Shown: positions 9,280 to 18,255 of the stretch, piece after piece
How the letters are laid out: every line of letters begins with the position of its first letter
Numbering within the stretch: position 1 is the first letter of the stretch
Source: Microcoleus sp. FACHB-1515
GTDB lineage: Bacteria > Cyanobacteriota > Cyanobacteriia > Elainellales > Elainellaceae
Direction: 5' to 3'
NCBI RefSeq assembly: GCF_014696105.1
Contig: NZ_JACJPO010000047.1
Span: 1 to 64,000 of the forward strand
Length of the DNA stretch: 64,000 bases
Made by a program: the position numbers and the translations under genes
Notes under the pieces: generated by a model
What the model was told of the DNA's origin: nothing
What the model saw: only the letters and a program-made list of their open reading frames with translations
Databases searched by the model: none

Positions 9280-10743
9280 TTACTGCCCTTTTTTGCCTTC
9301 GAGCCAGTAGGTCATTTGCTCGCCGATGCCTTTGATCGAAATGATGCCGCGCGGCTGAAGCTCGTAGTCGCAGCGGAGGCGATCGTAAGCTTGAGCGCAG
9401 ACTTGAATTTTGCCCGGAGCACCCTGCGACTCCATGCGGCTAGCAAAATTGACCGTATTGCCCCAGAGGTCATACGCGATTTTTTGCTTGCCGATTACGC
9501 CTGCAATCACAGGGCCAGTACTGATGCCGATGCGTAACTGCAAATCATTGCCATTGGGCGATCGCACCTGAGCAATAATTTGCTGCATCGCAATCGCCAT
9601 GTCTGCGATCGCCGTGCAGTGGTCAGGGCGCGGCGTGGGAATGCCTCCGGCCACCATGTAGGCATCGCCTACCGTTTTGATTTTTTCGAGGTCGTGATCT
9701 GCCGCGACGCGATCGAACTGCGAAAAAATTTGGTTGAGCAGTTCGACGAGTTCTGCGGGCGCAATTTCTTGAGACAGTCGCGTAAAGTTGACCACATCGG
9801 CAAACAGCACCGTTGCTGCATCAAAGTGATCGGCGATCGTTTCCGCAGGCGGTTTGTGCTTGAGGCGTTCGGCGATCGACTGCGGCAGCAAGCTCAGCAG
9901 CAGGCGTTCAGTTTCTTGCCGCTGCTTACGCAGTTCGGTTTCCATTTGTTTGCGATCGGTAATGTCTTGCACCGATCCTTCGTAGTAGAGCAGTTCACCT
10001 TCGTCATCGTAAATGGCGCGGACGCTTTCAGAAATCCAAATTTTGCTGCCATCTTTGCGATGAATTTGCGACTCAAAATCCGATACTTGCCCGTAGCGGC
10101 GCAGATACGATCGCAGTTCGTCGCGCCGTCCCGCTCGCACATAAAAATCGTTGTTCCAGTCGCGATCGTCGCTCAAAATGGCGTCCGGCGAACGGTAGCC
10201 ATAAATTCCGGCTAGAGCGCGATTGGCGCTGAGGTAGCGGCCTTGCGGTGTGATCTGAAAAATTCCGTCCAGGCAGTTGTCAAAAATGCTGTGAAATTTC
10301 GCTTCCGCGACTTTGAGGCGGGCGTTTTGGGTTTGCAACTGCTGCTGCAAGCGATAGATCGTCAGATGCGTTTGGACGCGCGATCGCACTTCGGCCACGT
10401 GAAACGGCTTGGTGATGTAGTCCACACCGCCAACCTGAAAGGCTTTCACCTTGTCGCCCGTTTCGCCGATCGCACTGATGAAAATCACGGGGATGTCGTG
10501 CGTGCGGGGATCAGCCTTGAGCTGCTGGCACACTTGATAGCCATTCATCTCTGGCATTGAGATGTCGAGCAACACTAATTCTGGCGGCTCAGTTTGTGCG
10601 ACCAGCAGCCCCATCTGACCGCTGGTGACTGCGCGGACGCGATAGCCTTTGAGCGTCAAAATATCCGACAGCAAGCGCAGATTTGCAGACACATCATCAA
10701 TGATCAAAACGTCGCCAGGGCGATCGAGCGGTTCACTGCTCAT
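9280..10743 (-). CDS. Response regulator-PAS-adenylate cyclase
   Basis: A 487-aa signalling protein with three modules. An N-terminal receiver domain (about 8-125) has acidic pair D16/D17, phospho-acceptor D60 and K112. A PAS/PAC sensor (about 145-265) ends in a YYEGSVQDITDRK-type motif. A class III cyclase domain (about 300-485) is complete: metal-binding D316 and D360, adenine-selecting K356 and D425, transition-state N432 and R436 (DLWGNTVNFASR). The Lys/Asp pair predicts cAMP rather than cGMP synthesis. A partner histidine kinase is not adjacent. The ATG at 10743 is preferred to a GTG 24 bp upstream. The Crp/Fnr gene at 39049 is a possible cAMP effector (inference). Confidence 0.92.
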   Translation of the reverse strand: MSSEPLDRPGDVLIIDDVSANLRLLSDILTLKGYRVRAVTSGQMGLLVAQTEPPELVLLDISMPEMNGYQVCQQLKADPRTHDIPVIFISAIGETGDKVKAFQVGGVDYITKPFHVAEVRSRVQTHLTIYRLQQQLQTQNARLKVAEAKFHSIFDNCLDGIFQITPQGRYLSANRALAGIYGYRSPDAILSDDRDWNNDFYVRAGRRDELRSYLRRYGQVSDFESQIHRKDGSKIWISESVRAIYDDEGELLYYEGSVQDITDRKQMETELRKQRQETERLLLSLLPQSIAERLKHKPPAETIADHFDAATVLFADVVNFTRLSQEIAPAELVELLNQIFSQFDRVAADHDLEKIKTVGDAYMVAGGIPTPRPDHCTAIADMAIAMQQIIAQVRSPNGNDLQLRIGISTGPVIAGVIGKQKIAYDLWGNTVNFASRMESQGAPGKIQVCAQAYDRLRCDYELQPRGIISIKGIGEQMTYWLEGKKGQ

Positions 10744-10899
10744 AGGCACAGGGATAAGATCAATCACAGTCCTTACCTGGTCAAAAGCGAAACGCGGCTT
10801 TCCGCTTTTGTTAAGTGACTCTACAGCGCCCGAATCGATCGAACCGCCAAGAACCGCAAATTTTCGGAAAAATTTCTTTCCGATCAGTATCTGATAATT

Positions 10900-11718
10900 C
10901 TATCTTTTGGCAATGGCGAACAGAGTCAAGATTTTGTAAATTACAGCCTCCGGCTGCTCCAAATGCGGCAAATGACCGCAGGGCAACCACTGAAGCTGAC
11001 TGCGATCGATCGCCTGCTCAAATTTTTTGGCGTCTGCCGTGCCCAACACATCATCGTTTGTTCCCCACAAAATCAATGTGGGATGAGCAACTTGGGAAAT
11101 TTGCTGAGCCAGATATCCATAGCCGCCGCTGCGTGTAAAGGATGCGATCGCATCTGCCCAATACGGCAATTCCTGATGCAGCAGCGCACAAGCGATCGCA
11201 TCTGCCAAAATGATATTTCCGCTCAACACTGCTGCTTCCAGTGCCGCCCGCTTTCGCAGTCGCAGCCATCCGGTCGCCGGACGATCGAGCATCGGTGGCA
11301 ACCACTCTCCGGCGACGCTGCCAGAAAATCCAACGCTGTCAATTAGCCCGATCGCTTCCACTCGTTCGGGATGATGCAAGGCAAAATCGATCGCCACCGC
11401 ACCGCCCATCGACGCGCCAACCAGAATGATCGGCTGTTCGATTTGCTGACAAAACTGGAAAAGATGCTGCCGGATGCGAATCGGATTGACCTGCATCTGC
11501 GGCTGACGAGCACTAAAGCCAAACCCCAGCAGATCGATCGCCCAAACGCAACAGTGCTGCGCCAGTCGCGGCAGAATCGCTCGAAACTCCAGCAAGGAAC
11601 TGTCAAATCCGTGCAGTAAGACGATCGCATACTCAGAGGCACAGCCTTGCCGCCCTTGCTGAACAAAGCAGGTGCGAACGGCTGCACCGTCAGGAAGCGC
11701 GATCGACTGCCAGCGCAT
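10900..11718 (-). CDS. Alpha/beta-fold hydrolase
   Basis: A 272-aa alpha/beta hydrolase. It has an oxyanion-loop HG motif (LLHGFDSS), the nucleophile elbow GASMGGA (serine about residue 103), a late acidic residue in LWGTNDDV and a C-terminal histidine in CGHLPHLEQPE, which together make a plausible triad. The substrate cannot be read from the sequence. No signal peptide is seen. The start is uncertain: a TTG at 11772 would add 18 residues and neither site has a clear ribosome-binding sequence. It is divergent from the ABC exporter at 11876. Confidence 0.8.
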   Translation of the reverse strand: MRWQSIALPDGAAVRTCFVQQGRQGCASEYAIVLLHGFDSSLLEFRAILPRLAQHCCVWAIDLLGFGFSARQPQMQVNPIRIRQHLFQFCQQIEQPIILVGASMGGAVAIDFALHHPERVEAIGLIDSVGFSGSVAGEWLPPMLDRPATGWLRLRKRAALEAAVLSGNIILADAIACALLHQELPYWADAIASFTRSGGYGYLAQQISQVAHPTLILWGTNDDVLGTADAKKFEQAIDRSQLQWLPCGHLPHLEQPEAVIYKILTLFAIAKR

Positions 11719-11875
11719 CTGATTGACCAGCGCGATCGAATCGGGCTGAGTTAAATGCTGATGAAGGTGCAAGCGTTTGAGATTGAAGTTGATTCCTCAG
11801 CTTGACATATTGGGCAATGCCTTGGCTCGATCGAAAACTTGATACGCTAGCAACACAAGTTTGGTGTGACGCATC

Positions 11876-13603
11876 TTGAAACGATTTCGATCGAGCTATC
11901 GGCAACTGCTGCCGTTTTTACAAACGCAACGGCAAACGATCGGGCTGGCCTTGCTGTGTACCTGCGTGTTTACCGCCTTTTGGCCGCTGCTGGCGTGGCT
12001 GGCGGGCGAACTGCTGGGCGCACTGGTGCAAGGCGATGTTCCAACGCTGGCGCGACTAGCGGGGATTACGGCGGCTTGCTTCCTCGTGCAAAAGCTGGCG
12101 CAATACGGCCAAGATGCGCTGATGGCGAAGGCGGCACTGGCGATCGCGCTCAACGTCCGCAAGCGAATTTACCGACATCTGCAAACGCTCGACCTGAGCT
12201 ACTTTGAGACGACACAAACCGGAGATTTGTCATATCGCTTGACGGAAGATGTCGATCGCATTGGGGAAGTCGTCAACAAGGTGTTTCACGACTTTGTGCC
12301 TTGCGTGCTGCAATTAATCGTCGTCTTTGGCTACATGATCTATCTCAACTGGCAGCTTACCCTCGCAAGCTTGATCGCTGCGCCGCTGTTGGGCGTGATC
12401 ATCGGCTGGTTTGGCGATCGAATGCTGCATTTTTCGCGCCGCAGCCAAAATCTTGTCTCGGATCTTTCTTCTTTGCTGACCGAGGTGTTTAGCGGAATTC
12501 GTTTGGTGCGGGCGTTTGCGGCAGAAGACTATGAGGTCGATCGATTCGCTCAAGCTGCGGAACACAATCGCCAGGCAAAATACCAAGCGGCTTGGCTCAG
12601 AGCCGTGCAGTTTCCGGTCGTCGGCTTTTTGTATGCGCTCAGCGTCTTGCTGCTGTTGCTGTTGGGCGGCTGGCAAATTTCACAGGGCAATCTGACCGGG
12701 AAGGAATTCGGCAGCTATGTCGCCGCTGTTGGTCTTTTGATCGATCCGATCGCCCACCTGACCGACAACTACAACGAATTCAAGCAGGGCGAAGCATCGA
12801 GCGATCGCGTCTTTGAACTGCTGGCAATTGCGCCGAGCGTCGTGGAACGCTCCAACGCCGTGCCGCTGCCGCCCGTTACAGGCAAAGTCGAATATCGCAA
12901 CGTCAGCTTTGCCTATCAAAGCGATCGCCCGATTTTGCGACAGGTGAGCCTGCTGGCGTTTCCTGGCGAAGCGATCGCCCTTGTCGGCGCATCCGGAGCC
13001 GGAAAAACCACATTGGTAAATTTACTGCCGCGCTTTTACGATCCGCAGGCCGGACAAATTCTGATTGATGGTGTGGATATTCAATCAGTGACTTTGCGGA
13101 GTCTACGCCGACAGATCGGAATTGTGCCGCAGGAAACCGTGTTGTTTTCCGGGACGATCGCGCAAAATATCGCGTTTGGTCAACCACAGTTCGATCGCGC
13201 TCAGGTCGAGCAGGCGGCAAAAGTGGCGAACGCGCATCAGTTCATCTCGCAGTTTCCCAATGGCTATCAAACCTGGGTGGGTGAGCGCGGCGTGAATCTA
13301 TCGGGCGGACAAAGACAGCGAATTGCGATCGCCCGTGCCGTCCTGCTCAATCCGCGCATTCTGATTCTCGATGAAGCCACAAGTGCGCTCGATTCCGAAT
13401 CGGAACTGCTGGTTCAGCAAGCGCTAGAGCGACTAATGATCGATCGCACCGTGTTCATCATTGCCCATCGCCTTGCCACCGTCCGCCGTGCCGATCGCAT
13501 TTTGGTTGTTGAGCAAGGGCAAATTGTTGAATCCGGAACGCACGAGGAGCTTTTGAGGAATGGCGATCGCTACGCCAGATTTTACGCTCAGCAGTTTTCG
13601 TGA
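11876..13603 (+). CDS. ABC-type exporter, fused membrane and ATPase domains (MsbA-like)
   Basis: A 575-aa half-transporter. Residues 1-310 hold about six membrane helices of the ABC exporter type (with YFETTQTGDLSYRLTEDVDRI after the second helix). Residues 330-575 form the ATPase, with Walker A GASGAGKTT at about 370-378, signature LSGGQRQR at about 475-482, Walker B ILILDEAT and the H-loop IAHR. It should act as a homodimer in the cytoplasmic membrane, exporting lipid, drug or peptide; the substrate is unknown. The apparent start is TTG (11876), with no better ATG nearby before the conserved first helix. Confidence 0.88.
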   Translation: MKRFRSSYRQLLPFLQTQRQTIGLALLCTCVFTAFWPLLAWLAGELLGALVQGDVPTLARLAGITAACFLVQKLAQYGQDALMAKAALAIALNVRKRIYRHLQTLDLSYFETTQTGDLSYRLTEDVDRIGEVVNKVFHDFVPCVLQLIVVFGYMIYLNWQLTLASLIAAPLLGVIIGWFGDRMLHFSRRSQNLVSDLSSLLTEVFSGIRLVRAFAAEDYEVDRFAQAAEHNRQAKYQAAWLRAVQFPVVGFLYALSVLLLLLLGGWQISQGNLTGKEFGSYVAAVGLLIDPIAHLTDNYNEFKQGEASSDRVFELLAIAPSVVERSNAVPLPPVTGKVEYRNVSFAYQSDRPILRQVSLLAFPGEAIALVGASGAGKTTLVNLLPRFYDPQAGQILIDGVDIQSVTLRSLRRQIGIVPQETVLFSGTIAQNIAFGQPQFDRAQVEQAAKVANAHQFISQFPNGYQTWVGERGVNLSGGQRQRIAIARAVLLNPRILILDEATSALDSESELLVQQALERLMIDRTVFIIAHRLATVRRADRILVVEQGQIVESGTHEELLRNGDRYARFYAQQFS

Positions 13604-13653
13604 GGGCTGGGGTCGAAACCGCCTGCCCTTTGCCCGCTACTGTTGTGCCGCGA

Positions 13654-14010
13654 CTATTGGCGAAGCGGCACCCACTCGGTTACGCCCTGTCCTGCTTGCG
13701 AAGACGCATCAGGCAGCGGCGTTCGAGATTGAGGCCGATCGCCTGCAAGCTGGTCGATCAGCGAGTCGGGTGTGGCCTGTCGGAATGCGCCGCAGTAGTA
13801 CATATTGATCACTGCCGTGTAAGCCCAATCGCTCGGTGAAACGTCGGTGTAAGGGTTGGGCAGCAGTTCCGGGGCGCGTCCAGCTTGGCAGGCTTCGAGG
13901 ACTTGACGCGCGGTCGGTGCGGTTTGCACATCGCCCGGAGTTTGAGCGCGAGCCGGAAGAATGCTTGCCAGCGCGATCGCCAGCGTGGTCAAAGCGATTT
14001 GAAATTTCAT
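13654..14010 (-). CDS. Secreted protein with an SLH-like motif
   Basis: A 118-aa protein with a clear signal peptide (basic start, hydrophobic core, cleavage after ARA at about residue 22). The mature part contains one S-layer-homology-like segment (TDVSPSDWAYTAVINMYYCG, about 54-73) and a polar tail. A single SLH-like motif is too short for classic cell-wall anchoring, which uses three. The function is unknown and the location is periplasm or envelope. It is convergent with the ABC exporter gene. Confidence 0.72.
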   Translation of the reverse strand: MKFQIALTTLAIALASILPARAQTPGDVQTAPTARQVLEACQAGRAPELLPNPYTDVSPSDWAYTAVINMYYCGAFRQATPDSLIDQLAGDRPQSRTPLPDASSQAGQGVTEWVPLRQ

Positions 14011-14113
14011 GAGGAGGAAGCAGAGCGCAACAGCGGGGGCTTAAACTCCATTCTAGACAGGGCAGCAGTGGCGATCGTTCCCCACAACGCTTATTTCAGC
14101 CGATTTGCCCATG

Positions 14114-14138
14114 AAAAAGCAGGGTGGTGAAACCCTGC
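14114..14138 (-). terminator. Intrinsic terminator of rpmF
   Basis: Reading the minus strand, GCAGGGT (14138-14132) pairs with ACCCTGC (14125-14119) and is followed by TTTTT (14118-14114). It lies 33 bp past the rpmF stop. Confidence 0.85.
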
Positions 14139-14170
14139 CTTGAAGCGCGATCGAGTCAGCTTGCGTTGGC

Positions 14171-14347
14171 TTACTCTTCGTCTTCATCCTCTTCCTGCGT
14201 GGGATACACAAAGCTGCTAGAGCGTCCAGTCAAAACCGACTTGCCCAGCGACAAAGCCTTTTGAGCTTGGAGTGCAGCTTTGCGCTTCCAGGTTGCCTTG
14301 CGTTTGTCTCGCTTGGACTTTGATGTCTTTTTCTTTGGCTGCGCCAT
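14171..14347 (-). CDS. rpmF: 50S ribosomal protein L32
   Basis: A 58-aa basic protein starting [20 protein letters not shown], the recognisable N-terminus of cyanobacterial L32. The tail is acidic (EEDEDEE). The zinc cysteines found in many bacterial L32 proteins are absent, as expected for the cysteine-free form. The start at 14347 fits the family; in-frame codons upstream add non-conserved residues. It is monocistronic, with its own terminator at 14114-14138. Confidence 0.92.
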   Translation of the reverse strand: MAQPKKKTSKSKRDKRKATWKRKAALQAQKALSLGKSVLTGRSSSFVYPTQEEDEDEE

Positions 14348-14425
14348 GACCGAGGTGCCGACTCTACAACCTTTCAATCCTAATGCATCAGCAGAAGATT
14401 AGGCTAGCGTTCCTCTGCAAAAATC

Positions 14426-15328
<903 letters not shown>

Positions 15329-15460
15329 CTACTCAGCAGCGATCGAGTGCACGGAAAACAAAAGACTTAGCGAACCGAATAGAGCATTGTCGCTCAACTC
15401 ATCCGTCAAATCACCCTAAGCTTAAATTATTCTGATACATCCGAGACGGCTTCACCACCC

Positions 15461-15479
15461 TTGATTTCTGAAAAATCAA
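15461..15479 (-). promoter_or_regulatory. Hairpin between patX and hetR
   Basis: TTGATTT (15461-15467) and AAATCAA (15473-15479) form a 7-bp stem with a 5-base loop, 54 bp after the patX stop and 136 bp before the hetR start. It has no T-run. It may act as a weak terminator, an RNA processing site or an mRNA-stability element between the two genes. Confidence 0.4.
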
Positions 15480-15532
15480 AGCGATTTTCGCCGAATTAAG
15501 CACAAAGGCGATGAATTGGCGACAATGGCTCG

Positions 15533-15676
15533 TTAGCGGCCACTGCCTCGATAGAGCGAGGAGGTTCCGGGCTGCGGGTTTGAAGGGGGTTGTGAGTTCG
15601 CTGCAAACGCCGCATGAGGAGCAACCGTCAAGCTCAGCATCAAGCCAAGAGTTAAGATTGAGATGCAAGTAATCAT
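15533..15676 (-). CDS. patX: PatX-like pattern-signal peptide precursor ending in RGSGR
   Basis: A 47-codon gene. The protein has a typical signal peptide (ISILTLGLMLSLTVAP core; AxA-type cleavage after A25 in AAFA), then 22 residues rich in Ser, Pro, Gln and Asn, ending exactly in YRGSGR before the TAA. RGSGR is the pentapeptide through which PatS and PatX inhibit HetR, and PatX precursors are known to join a signal peptide to a C-terminal RG(S/T)GR. It lies 207 bp upstream of hetR on the same strand. A purine-rich GGGAAGA sits about 7 bases before the ATG. Export followed by uptake of a C-terminal fragment into neighbouring cells is inferred from the family. Confidence 0.93.
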   Translation of the reverse strand: MITCISILTLGLMLSLTVAPHAAFAANSQPPSNPQPGTSSLYRGSGR

Positions 15677-15964
15677 TTAGATTCTTCCCAGTTGAGTGTT
15701 CTACTTCTTTCAACAGAGGGTTTGAGAAGAAATCAGGACAACTTCGTCAAGAATTGCGGTTTCGGCGTTACAGTTTTTCATCAAGTCGAGGTAGCACCAT
15801 CTGCCGCTGGAAGCTGGAAGCAGCGATCGCAAATTTGCCTTAGATCAAGCCGGAAACATTGCGATCGCCGCAGCCATCTCTAAACAGAAGCGGAAATAAT
15901 AGTAAAAATTTAGAATCAGCGTTTCGGGTGGATCGTGCGATCACCTGAAGCAATTTCCAACTTG

Positions 15965-17098
15965 ATGTGGTGTGACGACGTGAATTCTATTCCCCCTCTT
16001 GATCTGGTCGGACAGTTTCAATCGATCGCGGATGAAGTGAATGCGGCTGTGATGGCGGTTTTAGCATCAGCGCAATATATTAATGGGCCGATCGTGCAAA
16101 ATTTCGAGCAGCAGTTCGCGCAGTACATTGGCACGGCGGAATGCGTTTCCTGCAATTCTGGAACCGATGCTTTGTTTCTGGCGCTGCGAGCGTTGGGGAT
16201 CAAGGCAGGTGACGAAGTAATCACGACGCCGTTTTCGTTTTTTGCAACAGCAGAAGTGATTACGGCAGCGGGTGCAACTCCGATTTTTGTCGATATCGAG
16301 CCGGAAACGTTCAACCTCGATCTCAGCTTGATTGAAGCCGCAATTACGCCACGCACCAAGGCGATCGTGCCTGTGCATCTGTTTGGTCAGCCTGTGGACA
16401 TGGCTCGGCTGATGGCGATCGCTCGCTCCCACAATCTCTACGTGGTTGAAGACTGTGCTCAGGCAGTCGGCGCAGAATGGAACGGTCAACGAGTCGGCAG
16501 CATCGGACACATCGGCTGCTACAGTTTTTATCCAACGAAAAATTTGGGTGCCTGTGGCGACGGCGGCGCAGTGACAACCAGCGATCCCCAGCTTGCTCGC
16601 AAGATTCGATCGCTGCGGACACATGGCGAACGCGAACGCTACATCCACGAAGATATCGGCCTGACCAGTCGGCTCGATGCTGTTCAAGCGGCGATTCTGC
16701 AAATTAAGCTGCGCTATCTTGACCAGTGGAATGCCCAGCGGCAAAGACTGGCCGATCGCTACACCGAACTGTTCGATCGCATTCCGGGAATCATTGCACC
16801 TCGTCCGATCCCCGGTGGCAAAACCGTGTGGCATCAGTACACGATTCGGCTGCAAAATCGCGATGCGGTGCGATCGCAGCTTCAGCAGCAGGGCGTGAAT
16901 ACGATGCTGTACTATCCGATTCCGCTGCATCGTCAGCCTGTGTATGAAAAAAATTATGCCGAGGTGAAGCTTCCCATTGCCGAGCAGATGGCGCGAGAAG
17001 TGCTGTCGCTGCCGATGTTTCCGGAACTGTCGATCGAGCAGCAAGATCAAGTGGTTTACGCGCTGAAAGACTGTTTGATCGAAGCAGCCTCTTCTTAA
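15965..17098 (+). CDS. DegT/DnrJ/EryC1-type PLP-dependent sugar aminotransferase
   Basis: A 377-aa fold-type I aminotransferase of the DegT/DnrJ/EryC1/StrS family, which usually transaminates nucleotide-linked keto-sugars for surface polysaccharide or glycoconjugate synthesis. Visible motifs are CNSGTDALFLALRA, VVEDCAQAVGA with the PLP-ring aspartate, and FYPTKNLGACGDGGA with the Schiff-base lysine K192. The start is uncertain: ATG 15965 is used here, GTG 15980 would begin closer to the conserved PPLDLVGQ motif, and GTG 15935 is also possible. Sugar substrate unknown. Divergent from patX and hetR. Confidence 0.88.
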   Translation: MWCDDVNSIPPLDLVGQFQSIADEVNAAVMAVLASAQYINGPIVQNFEQQFAQYIGTAECVSCNSGTDALFLALRALGIKAGDEVITTPFSFFATAEVITAAGATPIFVDIEPETFNLDLSLIEAAITPRTKAIVPVHLFGQPVDMARLMAIARSHNLYVVEDCAQAVGAEWNGQRVGSIGHIGCYSFYPTKNLGACGDGGAVTTSDPQLARKIRSLRTHGERERYIHEDIGLTSRLDAVQAAILQIKLRYLDQWNAQRQRLADRYTELFDRIPGIIAPRPIPGGKTVWHQYTIRLQNRDAVRSQLQQQGVNTMLYYPIPLHRQPVYEKNYAEVKLPIAEQMAREVLSLPMFPELSIEQQDQVVYALKDCLIEAASS

Positions 17099-17171
17099 TT
17101 AGAGCAGCCTCTTCCGAACGGTAGACAATATGGGCAAGAATAGAAAATTGTTGTTTGGACGATCGCCCGCC

Positions 17172-18254
17172 ATGAGCAATTCTTCTGTGCTTGCGCCTGC
17201 TGAACTCGACTGGTCACTGCTGCTGCAACAACTGCTCGATCGCCAATCGCTGTCGATCGAGCAGGCGGCAGATCTGATGCGCGGCTGGCTGATGGAATCA
17301 ATTCCGCCCGTGTTGTCCGGTGCTATTTTGACGGCGCTTCAAATTAAGGGCATTGCGGCCAGTGAACTGGCAGGCATGGCGGAAGTTCTGCAAGCGCAAT
17401 CGATCGCCAGCAGCCTGGCGGCAATCGAGCTTCCCACACCTCTAATTGACACCTGCGGCACAGGCGGCGACGGTGCATCCACGTTCAACATTTCGACGAC
17501 AGCGGCGTTTGTGGCGGCTGCCGCAGGCATTCCCGTCGCAAAACACGGCAATCGAGCAGCATCAAGTCGCGTTGGTACGGCAGATGTCCTGGAAGCACTG
17601 GGCGTCAATTTGGCGGCTGAACCGGATCGTATCCGTGCTGCCCTACCCGAAGTAGGAATTACTTTTTTGTTTGCTCAGGGCTGGCATCCGGCAATGAAAT
17701 CAGTCGCGCCGATTCGCCGGACGCTAAAAGTCCGCACGATTTTTAACCTGCTGGGGCCGCTGCTCAATCCGCTACCGATTACAGGTCAAGTGATGGGCGT
17801 GTTTGATTCTGCCCTCGTCGGAACGGTGGCGGAGGCGCTACAGCTTTTGGGACGCGATCGCGCCATTGTCCTGCACGGACGCGAAAAGCTGGACGAGGCC
17901 GGACTTTCTGCCCCGACCGATCTGGCCGTTCTCGCAGATGGACAGGTGCAAGCGGTGGCGATCGATCCCCAGTCGATCGGGCTGACTGCTGCCCCGACCA
18001 GTGCCTTGCGCGGCGGCGAAGCAGCGGAGAACGCCGAAATTTTGCGATCGCTCCTGCAAGGCGGCGGCACAACCGCTCAGCAGGAAGTTGTTGCCCTCAA
18101 TGCCGCGCTTGCGCTGATGGTCGGCGGATTGGTGACGGGCGATCCCCGCGATCCGGCGACTTATGCGGCGGGCGTGACGATGGCGAAAGACATTTTGCGA
18201 TCGGGCGCAGGCTGGACGAAGCTAGAGCAGCTTGTGTCATTCTTGCAGGCGTAG
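17172..18254 (+). CDS. trpD: Anthranilate phosphoribosyltransferase
   Basis: Tryptophan biosynthesis enzyme joining anthranilate and PRPP. The 360-aa protein shows the signature [15 protein letters not shown] and the [21 protein letters not shown] segment that binds PRPP and metal. The ATG at 17172 starts the family-like N-terminus. It is solitary with respect to other trp genes, as is common in cyanobacteria. It is convergent with the following minus-strand gene with a single base between the two stops. Confidence 0.94.
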   Translation: MSNSSVLAPAELDWSLLLQQLLDRQSLSIEQAADLMRGWLMESIPPVLSGAILTALQIKGIAASELAGMAEVLQAQSIASSLAAIELPTPLIDTCGTGGDGASTFNISTTAAFVAAAAGIPVAKHGNRAASSRVGTADVLEALGVNLAAEPDRIRAALPEVGITFLFAQGWHPAMKSVAPIRRTLKVRTIFNLLGPLLNPLPITGQVMGVFDSALVGTVAEALQLLGRDRAIVLHGREKLDEAGLSAPTDLAVLADGQVQAVAIDPQSIGLTAAPTSALRGGEAAENAEILRSLLQGGGTTAQQEVVALNAALALMVGGLVTGDPRDPATYAAGVTMAKDILRSGAGWTKLEQLVSFLQA

Positions 18255-18255
18255 G

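Noticed and set aside
13654-14010. S-layer protein
   Set aside because: Only one SLH-like motif and a short length are present; S-layer proteins usually have three SLH motifs and are far longer.
15411-15713. Minus-strand frame of 100 codons around the patX gene
   Set aside because: It is out of frame with patX, has no recognisable features and its composition is like a shadow; patX explains the interval.
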